Of a stretch of 41,167 bases of DNA, positions 23,568-32,187 are shown in pieces. The translations under genes were made by a program, and so were the position numbers. The stretch is from positions 1 through 41,167 of the forward strand of contig CAMDPK010000054.1 of NCBI GenBank assembly GCA_945904015.1, written 5' to 3'. The stretch's first letter is position 1. Each line of letters opens with the position of its first letter. This DNA comes from Candidatus Kuenenia stuttgartensis. Lineage in GTDB: Bacteria; Planctomycetota; Planctomycetia; Planctomycetales; Planctomycetaceae. A model generated the notes under the pieces. The model saw only the letters and a list, made by a program, of their open reading frames with translations. It was not told the DNA's origin and did no database searches.

Positions 23568-25175
23568 TCAAATCGCCTTGCGGCGGATAAAGACCGTTCC
23601 AACATTGTCCGAGTACGTCTGTTGCCAGTTCTCATTCTCTCGCAGCCGCCCAATCAAAGGGGCATGAGTCGCCGAATCCAAGACGATCAAATTGACTCCG
23701 TAGCGATCCAAAGTCTCTTCCCAACCCGACGAGACGTTGCTGATCGCGACGTAATCGTTCCAGACCTCGCGCGGCACGAGATGCACATGCGACGCCAAGA
23801 ACACCTTGAGTTTCGGCGGTCCCGCCCACAGCAGGTAGTCGCCCCATTCGTAGGTGTTGAACATCAGCCCGCGCGGCAGACGAGTCTGATCCGCCCGCTT
23901 TTTCATGTGGTCAATCACTCCCAGCGGTGTTGCGCGCGAGAGCATTTTCTCCAGCTTCAGATTGCCCTCATTGCCGTGCAGCACCCGCCCGCCGAAGGGA
24001 GTAAACGCGAAGCAAATCCACAGGATGCCAACCGAGATCACGCTCCAACGGCCGTTCCGCTGAATCGGAATCTGCATCTCCGAGTTTGATCGCCACAGAT
24101 GCCAGATCGCGCCGGCGTGTTGCATCCCGAAGGAGACCGCCAGAGGAACCCACCACACCAACATTCGTGACGACCACATCGCCGCTGCGCCGAAACCGAA
24201 CAGCAACAACACCTCGGCCGCAGTCACGCGGCGAGGACTCAGGCGATACAGCACGATCAGCAACAGTGCGATCACTGCGGTCGCTTGTCCCTGAACCATT
24301 CGCAATTGCAACGGCCCCCACTCGGTCAACTCCGCAACGTTGGGGTTGCTTGCGACGTTGAACACCTCGGCATACAGCCGCAGCCCGTACGGATTGAGCA
24401 GCACCGCTGCTGCGGCCAACTCCAGCATCAGTACGTACCGACGGACGAGGCTGTCTTGGCGGATTGCTCGAACCTCACCACAGCGAACTGCCAGATCGAG
24501 TATCCGTCCGCAGGCCATGCCCGCCAGCAACACCAAGCCGACCATGAACGATCCATGCAAGTTCGCCCACGCCGCGAACAACGCCGGCACCGCGACCCAA
24601 TGCCACGTTCGGCGATGCCGCGACGTCAGCAGCGTCAGCAGCAGGATGAAGCACAGCATTCCCGCCATCTGCGGTCGCATGATGTTGAGATGCTGCCAGC
24701 AACCCCAGAGCCACAAGAGTAATCCCGCGAGGGTGATCGCCGCGCTCTGCGAGCGCTGATACCCGCGCCACACCAATAGCGCGGCCATGGCGGTGATCGA
24801 CGCCGCGTACAAGAACAGCAGCGACGTGACTCCCAGCCGATTCCAGGCTTCAAAGCCAATGACCTGCGATAGCCAGGCCGTATCGATCAACGGCACTCCC
24901 GCCGCCAGCGGCATCAACGGTTCGGTGGCCGGCAGAGACTTCGCGGCGACGATCAATCGCCCGTAAGCCAGATGCCCCCACAAGTCGGTGTGCCACAGCG
25001 GGTGAAAGCTCAGGAGCACGTACATCAATCCCAACGCCAAGGCGAAGCCTGCCGTCGTGCGTGATGTTTTGAGATATTCGGGGACTTTGTCCTCGAGCAT
25101 CGACGCATCGGCGAGCTGAGTCTGCGGCGCGGATTCCACACGAGGCAGTTGAGGAGGATTCATCACAGCAGTCAT
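23568..25175 (-). CDS. Polytopic membrane protein, GT-C glycosyltransferase-like
   Basis: 535 residues. About ten membrane segments follow a cytosolic N-terminus of 40 residues. The first loop contains HPLWHTDLWGHLAYGRLI, a pattern like the early Asp-containing loop of GT-C polyprenol-linked sugar transferases, followed by a long WLSQVIGFEAWNRLG segment. The C-terminal soluble part (about 430-535) includes FNTYEWGDYLLWAGPP and a beta-rich end. Substrate and partner are unknown; the glycosyltransferase call rests on topology and the loop pattern only. The ATG at 25173-25175 was used; an in-frame ATG four codons in is equally possible. It is divergent from the tRNA-Arg gene. Confidence 0.6.
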   Translation of the reverse strand: MTAVMNPPQLPRVESAPQTQLADASMLEDKVPEYLKTSRTTAGFALALGLMYVLLSFHPLWHTDLWGHLAYGRLIVAAKSLPATEPLMPLAAGVPLIDTAWLSQVIGFEAWNRLGVTSLLFLYAASITAMAALLVWRGYQRSQSAAITLAGLLLWLWGCWQHLNIMRPQMAGMLCFILLLTLLTSRHRRTWHWVAVPALFAAWANLHGSFMVGLVLLAGMACGRILDLAVRCGEVRAIRQDSLVRRYVLMLELAAAAVLLNPYGLRLYAEVFNVASNPNVAELTEWGPLQLRMVQGQATAVIALLLIVLYRLSPRRVTAAEVLLLFGFGAAAMWSSRMLVWWVPLAVSFGMQHAGAIWHLWRSNSEMQIPIQRNGRWSVISVGILWICFAFTPFGGRVLHGNEGNLKLEKMLSRATPLGVIDHMKKRADQTRLPRGLMFNTYEWGDYLLWAGPPKLKVFLASHVHLVPREVWNDYVAISNVSSGWEETLDRYGVNLIVLDSATHAPLIGRLRENENWQQTYSDNVGTVFIRRKAI

Positions 25176-25431
25176 GAAAGCGACCCAATCGTGAACGGCG
25201 AAGGTGATTTTTCCAGGTCGCGAAGTTTAGGTGACGCCGTCCCCCGGAGTCTCTCGGCACATTGGTGAGCTTCGCAATCCCAACCCGTCTCCCACCGAAC
25301 CTGCCGATTGTGCGGACGATTCGGAGCTGTCGCGCGAGGGCAACTCCGTCCGGCAGTCCCTCCATTCTTTCGTGGCACTTTAGCTCCCCATCCACGGCAG
25401 CTATTCTCCGACCTGTAGCGGCATTATTTCT

Positions 25432-25505
25432 GCGCCCATAGCTCAGTTGGATAGAGCAACGGATTTCTAATCCGTAGGTCGGGGGTTCGAATCCCTCTGG
25501 GCGTG
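25432..25505 (+). tRNA. tRNA-Arg (anticodon TCT)
   Basis: Full cloverleaf: acceptor GCGCCCA pairs with TGGGCGT, D-arm GCTC-AGTTGGATA-GAGC, anticodon arm ACGGA-TTTCTAA-TCCGT, T-arm GGGGG-TTCGAAT-CCCTC, discriminator G at 25505. CCA is not encoded. A hairpin followed by TTTT begins 15 nt downstream. Confidence 0.95.
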
Positions 25506-25520
25506 CCTTTCAAATGCACC

Positions 25521-25542
25521 CCCTCGGATATTCGAGGGTTTT
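25521..25542 (+). terminator. Intrinsic terminator of tRNA-Arg
   Basis: CCCTCG (25521-25526) pairs with CGAGGG (25533-25538), loop GATATT, followed directly by TTTT. Confidence 0.8.
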
Positions 25543-25827
25543 GCAAAATCGGTGGCTCTGTGCGTCTCAAATCGTTCGCTTGCAGGCGTGGTGCGGCGGG
25601 GGACAGGTGGCACGCGAAGGCGCGAAGAAGGCAGGAGTCATTGTGCTGTTCCCCTTCGCGCCTTCGCGTGAGTCCTCTTGCAGCAAGTGGGCTTCCAAGG
25701 CGTCGCACAGCGACATGATTCAGAGTGTGCTTCGCAATCGTTATGAGCTGCGGGGCGCTAGCGCCCTGCGGCTCACGAGATGCAGAAATCAACACGCATG
25801 GCGGAGCGGTGAGCCAGAAAAAGAGGA
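25543..25827. other. Intergenic region with two palindromes
   Basis: About 285 nt with no convincing gene, between the tRNA terminator and the end of the RodA/FtsW gene. It holds perfect 17-nt arms at 25611-25627 and 25654-25670 (CACGCGAAGGCGCGAAG and complement) and the near-perfect palindrome at 25744-25775 (GAGCTGCGGGGCGC and complement). Confidence 0.7.
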
Positions 25828-27054
25828 TCAAGCCGTGCGCCATCGAAACGGTTCGCTGGTAACTTCGTAGCCGGGTCTCATGCCGACATTCAGCAGCAGG
25901 CCGATGCCAATCGCGGTCATCAGCAGGCTGGAACCGCCGTAGCTGGCCAGTGGCAGCGTGATGCCCGTGACCGGCATCAGACCACAGGTCATGCCGGTGT
26001 TGATGATCGCCTGCGACGCCAACAGCGTGACGATGCCAACCGCCAGCAACCGGCCGAACGGCTCGCGCGTGGCGTGAGCGATCATCAGGCCGCGCGCCAG
26101 CAGCAGCACATACAGCAGCAGCGTTAGTCCGCAGCCAACGAAGCCCCAGCGTTCGCCGATCAGGCAGAAAATGAAGTCGGTGCGCGATTCCGGCAGAGTG
26201 AACTCGGAGTGATCCGGCAACGGAGCGACCTTCTGGCAGTTCGGGCAAGTGGCCGATTGACCGAGTCCGAAATCGGTCTTCACACCAAAGTGACTCGCAC
26301 AGTTCGAGCACACGACGATCTCAAACGACTCGCCCGTCAGTTCACTCCCCCAGACGCCGCCACGCGCGAGCACGCGCTTCGCCTGATGCTGTTGGTACGC
26401 GTCGCCGCGCGGAGCCTCGCCACTGTCACGCTGCTGGAACAGCGACACGATCCGCGACTTCTGTTCGGAATTCATGACGATCCACAGCAACGGCGACGCG
26501 AGCATTCCCAACATCACAATCATCGCCAGATGCCGTGGCCGCGCTCCGGCCGCGAAGAGCATCGCGAACAGCGTTGGAATGAAGAGCAACGCGGTTCCCA
26601 AATCCGGCTCGCGCAGAATGAGGCCGACCGGAATCAGCGTCAGCACGAACGGCACGAGCAACCCCGTCAGCCGGCGGAAGTTGTCGCGGTACATCAGGTA
26701 GTGTGCGAGTGCCAGCACATAAACCAGCTTCGCCAACTCAGACGGCTGAAAGTTCATGAAGCCCAGCGGAATCCAGCAGCGAGCGCCGTTGACGCTCGGC
26801 ATTAGCAGCACGACGACCAGCAGCAGCAGGCTCCCTGCGAACGCCGGATAACTCAGCGATCGCAGCGAGCGATACGGCACCAGCATTGCCAGTCCCATCG
26901 CCGGCAGCGACAAGCAGACCCACAACAACTGCCGAGGGAAACAGAAAAAGACGCCGCGTCCGAACAGTTCGTCCCCGCGCGCGATGCCGGTCAGACCCAG
27001 CGCCATCAACAGCACCGAGCACACGACGACCAACCACGGCACACGACGCCACAT
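25828..27054 (-). CDS. rodA: SEDS peptidoglycan polymerase, RodA/FtsW family, with a zinc-ribbon insert
   Basis: 408 residues, about ten membrane segments. SEDS proteins polymerise glycan strands from lipid II. Family hallmarks: [41 protein letters not shown], then [19 protein letters not shown] (Asp of TDFIF corresponds to the essential external-loop Asp) and [24 protein letters not shown]. Between the [10 protein letters not shown] and ESRTDFIF parts, where RodA/FtsW normally have a few residues, lies a four-Cys module C249-x2-C252 (CSNC) and C270-x2-C273 (CPNC). The ATG at 27052-27054 is chosen because AAGGA lies 9 nt upstream; an ATG at 27063 has the same AAGGA directly against it. rodA is preferred over ftsW on length and lack of division neighbours, but the assignment is not firm. 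Confidence 0.85.
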   Translation of the reverse strand: MWRRVPWLVVVCSVLLMALGLTGIARGDELFGRGVFFCFPRQLLWVCLSLPAMGLAMLVPYRSLRSLSYPAFAGSLLLLVVVLLMPSVNGARCWIPLGFMNFQPSELAKLVYVLALAHYLMYRDNFRRLTGLLVPFVLTLIPVGLILREPDLGTALLFIPTLFAMLFAAGARPRHLAMIVMLGMLASPLLWIVMNSEQKSRIVSLFQQRDSGEAPRGDAYQQHQAKRVLARGGVWGSELTGESFEIVVCSNCASHFGVKTDFGLGQSATCPNCQKVAPLPDHSEFTLPESRTDFIFCLIGERWGFVGCGLTLLLYVLLLARGLMIAHATREPFGRLLAVGIVTLLASQAIINTGMTCGLMPVTGITLPLASYGGSSLLMTAIGIGLLLNVGMRPGYEVTSEPFRWRTA

Positions 27055-27077
27055 GGATTCCATTCCTTTGGCCAAAC

Positions 27078-27183
27078 TAAGTGGACCCGCTGAGATCGGT
27101 AGGCAGTGGGATAGGCTTCCAGCCTGTCATTTCTCGGAAACTTTGACAGGCTGGAAGCCTATCCCACGATGCGGGTCCACTTA
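27078..27183. repeat. Nested palindrome upstream of rodA
   Basis: Inner perfect 24-nt arms 27106-27129 and 27144-27167 (GTGGGATAGGCTTCC..., each folding as AGGCT-TCC-AGCCT), outer perfect 13-nt arms 27078-27090 and 27171-27183 (TAAGTGGACCCGC and complement). GTAG sits at 27099-27102. Confidence 0.85.
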
Positions 27184-27261
27184 GCCCGACGCGCCAGCGA
27201 GGGGCAGTGTCAATCGGCAATCAACGAGCAACAAGACGACCCCTCGCTGGCGCGTCGGGCT
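27183..27261. repeat. Perfect 22-nt inverted repeat
   Basis: Arms 27183-27204 (AGCCCGACGCGCCAGCGAGG...) and 27240-27261, exactly complementary. It abuts the preceding palindrome. The right arm recurs as a 19-nt piece inside the NuoM-like gene at 13959-13977. Confidence 0.88.
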
Positions 27262-27314
27262 AATTGGTCGCGCGGGGTTTTAGATCAAATCAACGATCCG
27301 TGAGAACACCGCTT

Positions 27315-27338
27315 GGCAGGTTGAAAACCTGCCCCACG
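27315..27338 (-). repeat. Hairpin element next to the Gfo/Idh stop codon
   Basis: GGCAGGTT-GAA-AACCTGCC followed by CCACG. It ends right at the stop codon (27339-27341). It covaries with the arms of the in-frame palindrome at 16228-16304. Confidence 0.75.
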
Positions 27339-28493
27339 TCAGGCCAGCGGATGCTTTCGCTCGGTCAGCGGGAGCGGCAATCGGCGGCCGTCGGCAAAAT
27401 GCGAGGCGTAGACCCCTTGGACCATCTCGGTGATCAGCATGGCATGCCGAATCGGTGACAGCGGCTCGCGATTCTTTTCGATCGCGTCCAGCAGGTCGTT
27501 CGCCAGCGTGCGGTTGCCGTGTGCCAGCCATTCCTGGCGAATCGGGCGGGGCTGATGTTCCGGGGTGAAGTGCCAATCCTCGATCCACAGCCTCTTCCAC
27601 TGAAGCGGCTCGAAGTCGGGGAGCACTCCGTTGGCGGGATAGATGAAGACATCGCCCGGCTGACGCAGTTGCAAGATCGCGTCTTCGCATTCGATGGTCA
27701 GGCCGTAAACGCTGTCCCAGATCGGCTTCGGCTGATCGCTGTTGGTCGTTCGCCGCGAACTCGGCGAAGTGTTTGCTGTCGAATCGAATGAGCCGATGAC
27801 GCCGTCCTCAAAACCAAAGACCGCCAGCACCGAATCGCCGCAGATCGGCCCGACAGGTTCCGAGCCTTCACGCCGATCCGCTATTGTCGCCTCGAGGCCT
27901 TTCACGCGCAGATGCCCGCTGACCCAACTTGGTGCCCCGGCAATCGCGATCATCAGGTCGAACCAGTGCGTGCCATGCACCAGCAGCTCTTCGCCGCCGC
28001 CGCGAGCGTCGTCCTTCGGCCTCGCTCGCATTCGCAACACGCGACCGTATTTGCCGGAACGGATTTCGGCCAAAGCCCGTTGCACCGGCGGCATGGCTCG
28101 CCACTGATGCGCCATCGCCAACCGCACGCGATTCGCGTCGAGCACGGTCTTGATCGCGTCGGCCGATGCGAGGTCCGCCACGCACGGCTTCTCGCAATAA
28201 ATGTGACAGCCCGCCTTCGCGACCGCTTGCAACATCGCGACACGCTGCGTCACCCAGCGCGGGCCGACGCAGACGACCTCCGGCTTCACGCGATCGAGCA
28301 TCTCACGGTAGTCGGCGAACGTCGCATCGACCTTCAATCGTTGAGCGGCGAGCTTCAATCCCGCCGCGTTGTCGTCGGCCACTGCGACGATCTCGGCTCG
28401 ATCGAGGCCAAGAAAGGCGGTGTCGAGGCCGTGGCCGTAATCTCCGTGGCTAGTTGAGCCGATGACAGCCACTCGGAAGCGTTTGGCAGGCAT
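27339..28493 (-). CDS. Gfo/Idh/MocA-family oxidoreductase
   Basis: 384 residues. NAD(P)-binding Rossmann fold at the N-terminus (RVAVIGSTSHGDYG; the usual GxGxxG is modified) with AGCHIYCEKPCV (E101-K102-P103), the family's catalytic/cofactor motif. The C-terminal alpha/beta substrate domain contains ELLVHGTHWFDLMIAIAG, in which the conserved His sits. Family members oxidise or rearrange sugars and are plentiful in planctomycetes; the substrate cannot be read here. ATG at 28491-28493. It lies 64 nt downstream of the RNase D gene; the gap holds a GTAG hairpin pair. Confidence 0.87.
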   Translation of the reverse strand: MPAKRFRVAVIGSTSHGDYGHGLDTAFLGLDRAEIVAVADDNAAGLKLAAQRLKVDATFADYREMLDRVKPEVVCVGPRWVTQRVAMLQAVAKAGCHIYCEKPCVADLASADAIKTVLDANRVRLAMAHQWRAMPPVQRALAEIRSGKYGRVLRMRARPKDDARGGGEELLVHGTHWFDLMIAIAGAPSWVSGHLRVKGLEATIADRREGSEPVGPICGDSVLAVFGFEDGVIGSFDSTANTSPSSRRTTNSDQPKPIWDSVYGLTIECEDAILQLRQPGDVFIYPANGVLPDFEPLQWKRLWIEDWHFTPEHQPRPIRQEWLAHGNRTLANDLLDAIEKNREPLSPIRHAMLITEMVQGVYASHFADGRRLPLPLTERKHPLA

Positions 28494-28506
28494 GGCGAAC
28501 TCCCAA

Positions 28507-28561
28507 GTAGACCAGTCACTCCGTGACCGGAAAGGTTCGAGTCACGGAGTGACTCGTCTAC
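28507..28561. repeat. GTAG hairpin pair containing the RNase D stop codon
   Basis: Units 28507-28530 (plus) and 28538-28561 (minus) both read GTAGAC then AGTCAC-TCC-GTGACT-like stems. On the minus strand the TAG of GTAG (28558-28560) is the RNase D stop. Confidence 0.85.
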
Positions 28562-29775
28562 GATCCGTCGGACTTCGAGAGTTCGGCCATCGCCTCGAAC
28601 ACCAGCGGATGTTCGCTGTCGCGATCACCGACTCGGAAGCGGACTTTGCCATCAAGCACATCGGCGAGCAAGTCGCCACAGACTTCCGCTCGCCAGCCTT
28701 GTGCCAATCGCGGCGGCGGTTGTTTGGAGTTTTTCTTGCTGTGCCAACGCACAAGGTTCTTCAGATCCGCCGTCGTGCCGACGAGGCCGAGTGCGACCTT
28801 CATTTCTGCACAGCGATTGGCCAAGACGATTTGCAACAGCTTGCTGAGGATGTGGTCTTCGGAATTCGAGTCCGGCAACGGCATCGGCTTCGGCCACTGC
28901 GTCTCCGGCAGCGAGATGCCACGAGTGATGCACTCCGCCAACTCGGCCGCGTGTTTCTTGTAGCCGGGGCGATTCATGTCGCGAGTCGCCAGCACCGCGT
29001 CAGCGGTCTTCGGCTGTCTCAGAGCGAGGTCCACGATTAAGTCGTCTCGTAGGATGCGGCGGATTGGTTGATTCCGTTCGGTCGCCAGTTTCTCTCGCCA
29101 CTGAAATAGCTCGCGAGCGACCGCCAGTTGCCTCGGCTTCATCTTTTGGATGCCGCCAAGCTTTCGCCAACTGTCCTCGTTGCGTTCGTGTTCCAAATCG
29201 TCGATCAGCCGGGTGAACTCTCCCTCGGCCCAATCAAATCGCTTGAGCCGCTTGAGCGATGCCTGTTGCTTCTTCCAGACGTCGATGAGATATCGCACAT
29301 CGTCGACCGCGTATTCCAATTGCTCGGTCGAGAGTGGACGCCGCCGCCAATCGGTGCGAGTCTGATGATGCCCCAGCTTCTCGCCGAGAATGCGCGACAC
29401 GAGCGATTCGTAGCCGACTGGGTAGGTCGTCGATCGCAGGCCCTCGGCAAGCTGTGTGTCGAAGATTCGCTGCGGTCGAAGTTGGCCGAGATGCAGACAA
29501 AAGCGAATTTCCTCGCGGCCGGCGTGGACGATCACGGTCGTCGAGTCGTCGGCCATGATTTGCCACCACGCCGACAAGTCCTGCACGCGAAAGGGATCGA
29601 CGGCGGCGGCTCGCTCGGGAGTGGCCAGTTGCAGCAGGCACAGTTCCGGCAGGAACGTGTGCTCGGAGACGAATTCCGTGTCGTAAGCCACAATGCCGAC
29701 CGAGCGAATGTGTTCGCACAGGTCGTCGAATTGCGCTTGCTCGTCGATCAGCAAAGTTTTTGTCGTCCCGGACAT
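28558..29775 (-). CDS. rnd: Ribonuclease D-like 3'-5' exonuclease
   Basis: 405 residues. DEDDy exonuclease: D32 and E34 (AYDTEFVSE), D106 (IFDTQLAEG), Y155 and D159 (LEYAVDDVRYLIDVW). HRDC-type helical domains follow (about 225-300: RQLAVARELFQWREKLATERNQPIRRILRDDLIVDLA). The extra C-terminal 100 residues, with LKNLVRWHSKKNSKQPPPRL and the segment LLADVLDGKVRFRVGD, form a second helical region typical of RNase D. It trims tRNA and other RNA 3' ends. ATG at 29773-29775. The stop TAG comes from a GTAG repeat. Confidence 0.93.
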   Translation of the reverse strand: MSGTTKTLLIDEQAQFDDLCEHIRSVGIVAYDTEFVSEHTFLPELCLLQLATPERAAAVDPFRVQDLSAWWQIMADDSTTVIVHAGREEIRFCLHLGQLRPQRIFDTQLAEGLRSTTYPVGYESLVSRILGEKLGHHQTRTDWRRRPLSTEQLEYAVDDVRYLIDVWKKQQASLKRLKRFDWAEGEFTRLIDDLEHERNEDSWRKLGGIQKMKPRQLAVARELFQWREKLATERNQPIRRILRDDLIVDLALRQPKTADAVLATRDMNRPGYKKHAAELAECITRGISLPETQWPKPMPLPDSNSEDHILSKLLQIVLANRCAEMKVALGLVGTTADLKNLVRWHSKKNSKQPPPRLAQGWRAEVCGDLLADVLDGKVRFRVGDRDSEHPLVFEAMAELSKSDGS

Positions 29776-29893
29776 TCGCGGCCACTCCGTTGGGGCGTCA
29801 TGGTACCGGCGCGGCGGTGTCCCGCAAGGGACGGAAACCGTTGAAACTGCCTCTCAATTGTCGCAGGCAACAGACTTTCCGGCGGTGAACCCT

Positions 29894-29939
29894 GTAGCCC
29901 GACCGGATCAGCCGCTAGCTTATGAACGAATCTGGTCGG
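29894..29939. repeat. Weak GTAG inverted repeat
   Basis: GTAGCCCGACC at 29894 with imperfect complementary arm ending in GGTCGG at 29939 (roughly 10 of 12 positions). It resembles the start of the 27183 and 38603 elements. Located upstream of the MBL-fold gene. Confidence 0.35.
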
Positions 29940-30000
29940 CACGGGATCGGCCGACCCACGTCGTCTTCGTCACTTCGGCATTTCACAGGAGAACGCCGGC

Positions 30001-30786
30001 ATGTTGCCTCGGCGAGAATTGTTTCCGCACGTCATCGAAATGAATCACCAAGCCCGTCGGCGGCTGGGGTGCTGCGTCTATCTGGTCGGCGACACCCGCG
30101 AGTGGCTGCTGATCGACATCGGCTATGCCGACACGACCGACGAGATTGTCGAGCTGATCCGCCAGATGGACTTCCCGCTGGCCAATTGCAAAACGCTGAT
30201 CGCGACTCATGCGGACGTGGATCACATCCAGGGCCTGGCGCGGGCTCGCGAGCTGTTCCCGAATGCCGAGACGGTCGGACATCCCGAATGCCAGCAATTG
30301 CTCGCGGCCGGCGACCGTGTCCGAACTTATGCCGAGGTCAGTGCTCAAGGAATTTCGATCGACCTGCCGAGCATCACTATCGACCGAGCCATCAACGAGG
30401 GAGATGTGTTGACCGTCGGCGACCTGAAACTGGAGGTCTGGCACACTCCCGGCCACACCAACAGCCAATTGTCGTTCCGGCTGGGGAATCTGCTGTTTTC
30501 CGGTGACAACATTTACCGAGACGGCTGCGTCGGCCACATCGACGCACATCACGGCAGCGACATTCCCGATTTCATTGGCTCGCTGAAACGCATCCAAGCC
30601 AGCAACGTCGAATGGCTGCTGCCAAGCCACGGCCCCGCGTTTCGCAAGGACGCGAAGCTGCTGCAAAAGGCCATCGACCGGCTCGATCAGTACCAGCACA
30701 TGGCCGACTTCGGCACCTGCGCGATCGACTGGCCCCTGCTCGACGAATGGGAAGCGGAGATTGTCAAAGGGATCGTGCCGAAGTAG
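30001..30786 (+). CDS. Metallo-beta-lactamase-fold hydrolase
   Basis: 261 residues. Metal ligands in order: H70, D72, D74, H75 ([10 protein letters not shown], an HxDxDH variant of HxHxDH), H152 ([10 protein letters not shown]), D169 ([11 protein letters not shown]) and H210 (LLPSHGPAF). The HxDxDH variant is known in other MBL branches such as ComEC-type domains. A hydrolase acting on a small ester, thioester or nucleic acid cannot be narrowed further. ATG at 30001 has AGGAGA 8-9 nt upstream. The stop TAG (30784-30786) is inside a GTAG hairpin. Convergent with the next gene. Confidence 0.85.
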   Translation: MLPRRELFPHVIEMNHQARRRLGCCVYLVGDTREWLLIDIGYADTTDEIVELIRQMDFPLANCKTLIATHADVDHIQGLARARELFPNAETVGHPECQQLLAAGDRVRTYAEVSAQGISIDLPSITIDRAINEGDVLTVGDLKLEVWHTPGHTNSQLSFRLGNLLFSGDNIYRDGCVGHIDAHHGSDIPDFIGSLKRIQASNVEWLLPSHGPAFRKDAKLLQKAIDRLDQYQHMADFGTCAIDWPLLDEWEAEIVKGIVPK

Positions 30787-30879
30787 GTCAGGCTTCCCAG
30801 CCTGACCCGAAGATGTTGACAGCGTCAGCCGTCAATCCGCGCCCTTCCAAAAGCAGTCAGCCAGGGAAGGCTGACCTAC
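30783..30879. repeat. GTAG hairpin pair shared by two convergent gene ends
   Basis: Units 30783-30807 (plus) and 30856-30879 (minus). Stems GTCAGGCT-TCCC-AGCCTGAC and GTCAGCC-TTCCCT-GGCTGAC differ at three positions with pairing kept. The left unit supplies the MBL gene's stop; the right unit encodes the last codons (SAFPG) and stop of the minus-strand gene. Confidence 0.88.
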
Positions 30880-31453
30880 TTCGCCGGCGCAGATGTTTGC
30901 GTCGCCGCAGCCAACGCCGAATCGCTCGCCAGCGAGCGCCGATGCCGCGCCGCCCGCGCATCACATGTAGCATTCGGCCGACCGTTTGCTTGATGGCCGA
31001 CAGCTTGGTTCGCGTCGCCTGATACAGCGGCATCGCTCGAATCGCCGAGTACAGTCGATCGCGCGTCGCCGTCAGCCAGTCATGCAACCGCGCGAACCAG
31101 CCAATCGTCATCAGTTTCGGCTGACAGATGACGTACAGCCGCGCGACCACCGCCGTTCCAACAACTTTCGCCGCCAAAATCACGCCGATGCCCAGAAGCA
31201 CCTGGCCGTGAGTCATCAGCCACACCGCGCCCAGTTTGACTGGAAAGAGAACCGCGCCCGGCAACAGGAACACCGCCATCGTCGGGTACGGCGGCAGTCG
31301 CTGGATGAACCGTTCGGACCACTTGAACAGAGGGAACTTGGCAACCCAGGCAGTCAGAACTTTCAGATGCTCCCACAGCCACTCCTCGATCCACATCAGG
31401 AGCGCCGCGAGCACAATCAGCGGCGGAGTCAGCAGTCGCTTCAACCAAAACAT
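30857..31453 (-). CDS. Small membrane protein of unknown function, basic C-terminus
   Basis: 198 residues, not recognised. Two or three membrane segments (about 8-25, 60-80, 85-110) followed by a strongly basic C-terminus (ARWRAIRRWLRRRKHLRRRSR). The last residues RSAFPG and the stop lie inside a repeat arm, so the native end may have been altered by the element. ATG at 31451-31453, with a GGGGA-type site upstream, begins the first helix (MFWLKRLL). It follows the LTxxQ-like gene by 48 nt on the same strand. Confidence 0.55.
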   Translation of the reverse strand: MFWLKRLLTPPLIVLAALLMWIEEWLWEHLKVLTAWVAKFPLFKWSERFIQRLPPYPTMAVFLLPGAVLFPVKLGAVWLMTHGQVLLGIGVILAAKVVGTAVVARLYVICQPKLMTIGWFARLHDWLTATRDRLYSAIRAMPLYQATRTKLSAIKQTVGRMLHVMRGRRGIGARWRAIRRWLRRRKHLRRRSRSAFPG

Positions 31454-31501
31454 GAGTATCCCCGCACGACGAACTCCGTCGCCGACCATCGCATGATCTG
31501 A

Positions 31502-32101
31502 CTACTTCTTCTTGGGGTTCTTCGCCGCCGCCTGTTCGTCCGCCGCCGCTTGGTCGAAAGCCGATTTCTGACTCGGAGACAGCAGACCCTCGAGCCTGCT
31601 GCGAAAGTCGGCGGAGACTCGCTCACGCATTTCTTGGCGGAACTTTTCTTGGGCCTGATCGTCCCCCTTCGACGCCACCAGCTTTGGCTGAAACACTTCG
31701 CTCGCGGCCTTCCCGACTTCCTGATGCACCGCGTTGATCCGCTCGATCAGCGCGCGTTGGTCCGCCGTCAGGATGTTGGAGACCTTGATCCGCAAGCTCG
31801 CCTGAGCGTCGCTGACCAACTTGCGATTCGTCTCACGCTGAGCCTCGGACAAGTTCGGATCTTTGCGAGTTGTCGAGCGAATCGTCTCGCTGTCGATGGT
31901 CTCACGCCGAGCCGCATGAAGCTGCTCGATCTGCTCTGGAGACAACAGCAAGGCGGCATTCAAGCCTGGAACGAACTGGTCGGAAAACTCGCGTTTGGGC
32001 GCTGACCAAAACGGAAAGTTCCCAATCGCCGGCTTCTTCTCGGCAGCCAACGCGGACGCGGCCAGACCGAACACAACCGTCAGGGCCAATACTCGAACCA
32101 T
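31502..32101 (-). CDS. Exported helical protein with LTxxQ-like motifs
   Basis: 199 residues. Signal peptide 1-20 (ASALAAEKK). Three similar motifs, LSPEQIEQL, LTADQRALI and LSPSQKSAF, spaced through a helical, charged body recall the LTxxQ motif of Spy/CpxP-like periplasmic chaperones, but the resemblance is short. The C-terminus is Ala/Lys-rich. The ATG at 32099-32101 has GGAGG 7 nt upstream. The open frame continues to 32137 without support. Confidence 0.65.
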   Translation of the reverse strand: MVRVLALTVVFGLAASALAAEKKPAIGNFPFWSAPKREFSDQFVPGLNAALLLSPEQIEQLHAARRETIDSETIRSTTRKDPNLSEAQRETNRKLVSDAQASLRIKVSNILTADQRALIERINAVHQEVGKAASEVFQPKLVASKGDDQAQEKFRQEMRERVSADFRSRLEGLLSPSQKSAFDQAAADEQAAAKNPKKK

Positions 32102-32187
32102 GACTATCCCTCCAGAGAAAAGGATGTGGGCAGACACTGCTCACGTTACTTGGCGAATGACGCAAACGCCATCGCCGCCGATCCCGC

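Noticed and set aside
25424..26311. Minus-strand open frame of 295 codons ending in GIRTPDLRIRNPLLYPTELW
   Set aside because: The end is the antisense of tRNA-Arg, a well-known annotation artefact, and the rest overlaps rodA in another frame.
30001..30786. HxDxDH in the MBL-fold protein as evidence of an inactive enzyme
   Set aside because: HxDxDH is a known functional variant in other MBL branches, so loss of activity cannot be claimed.
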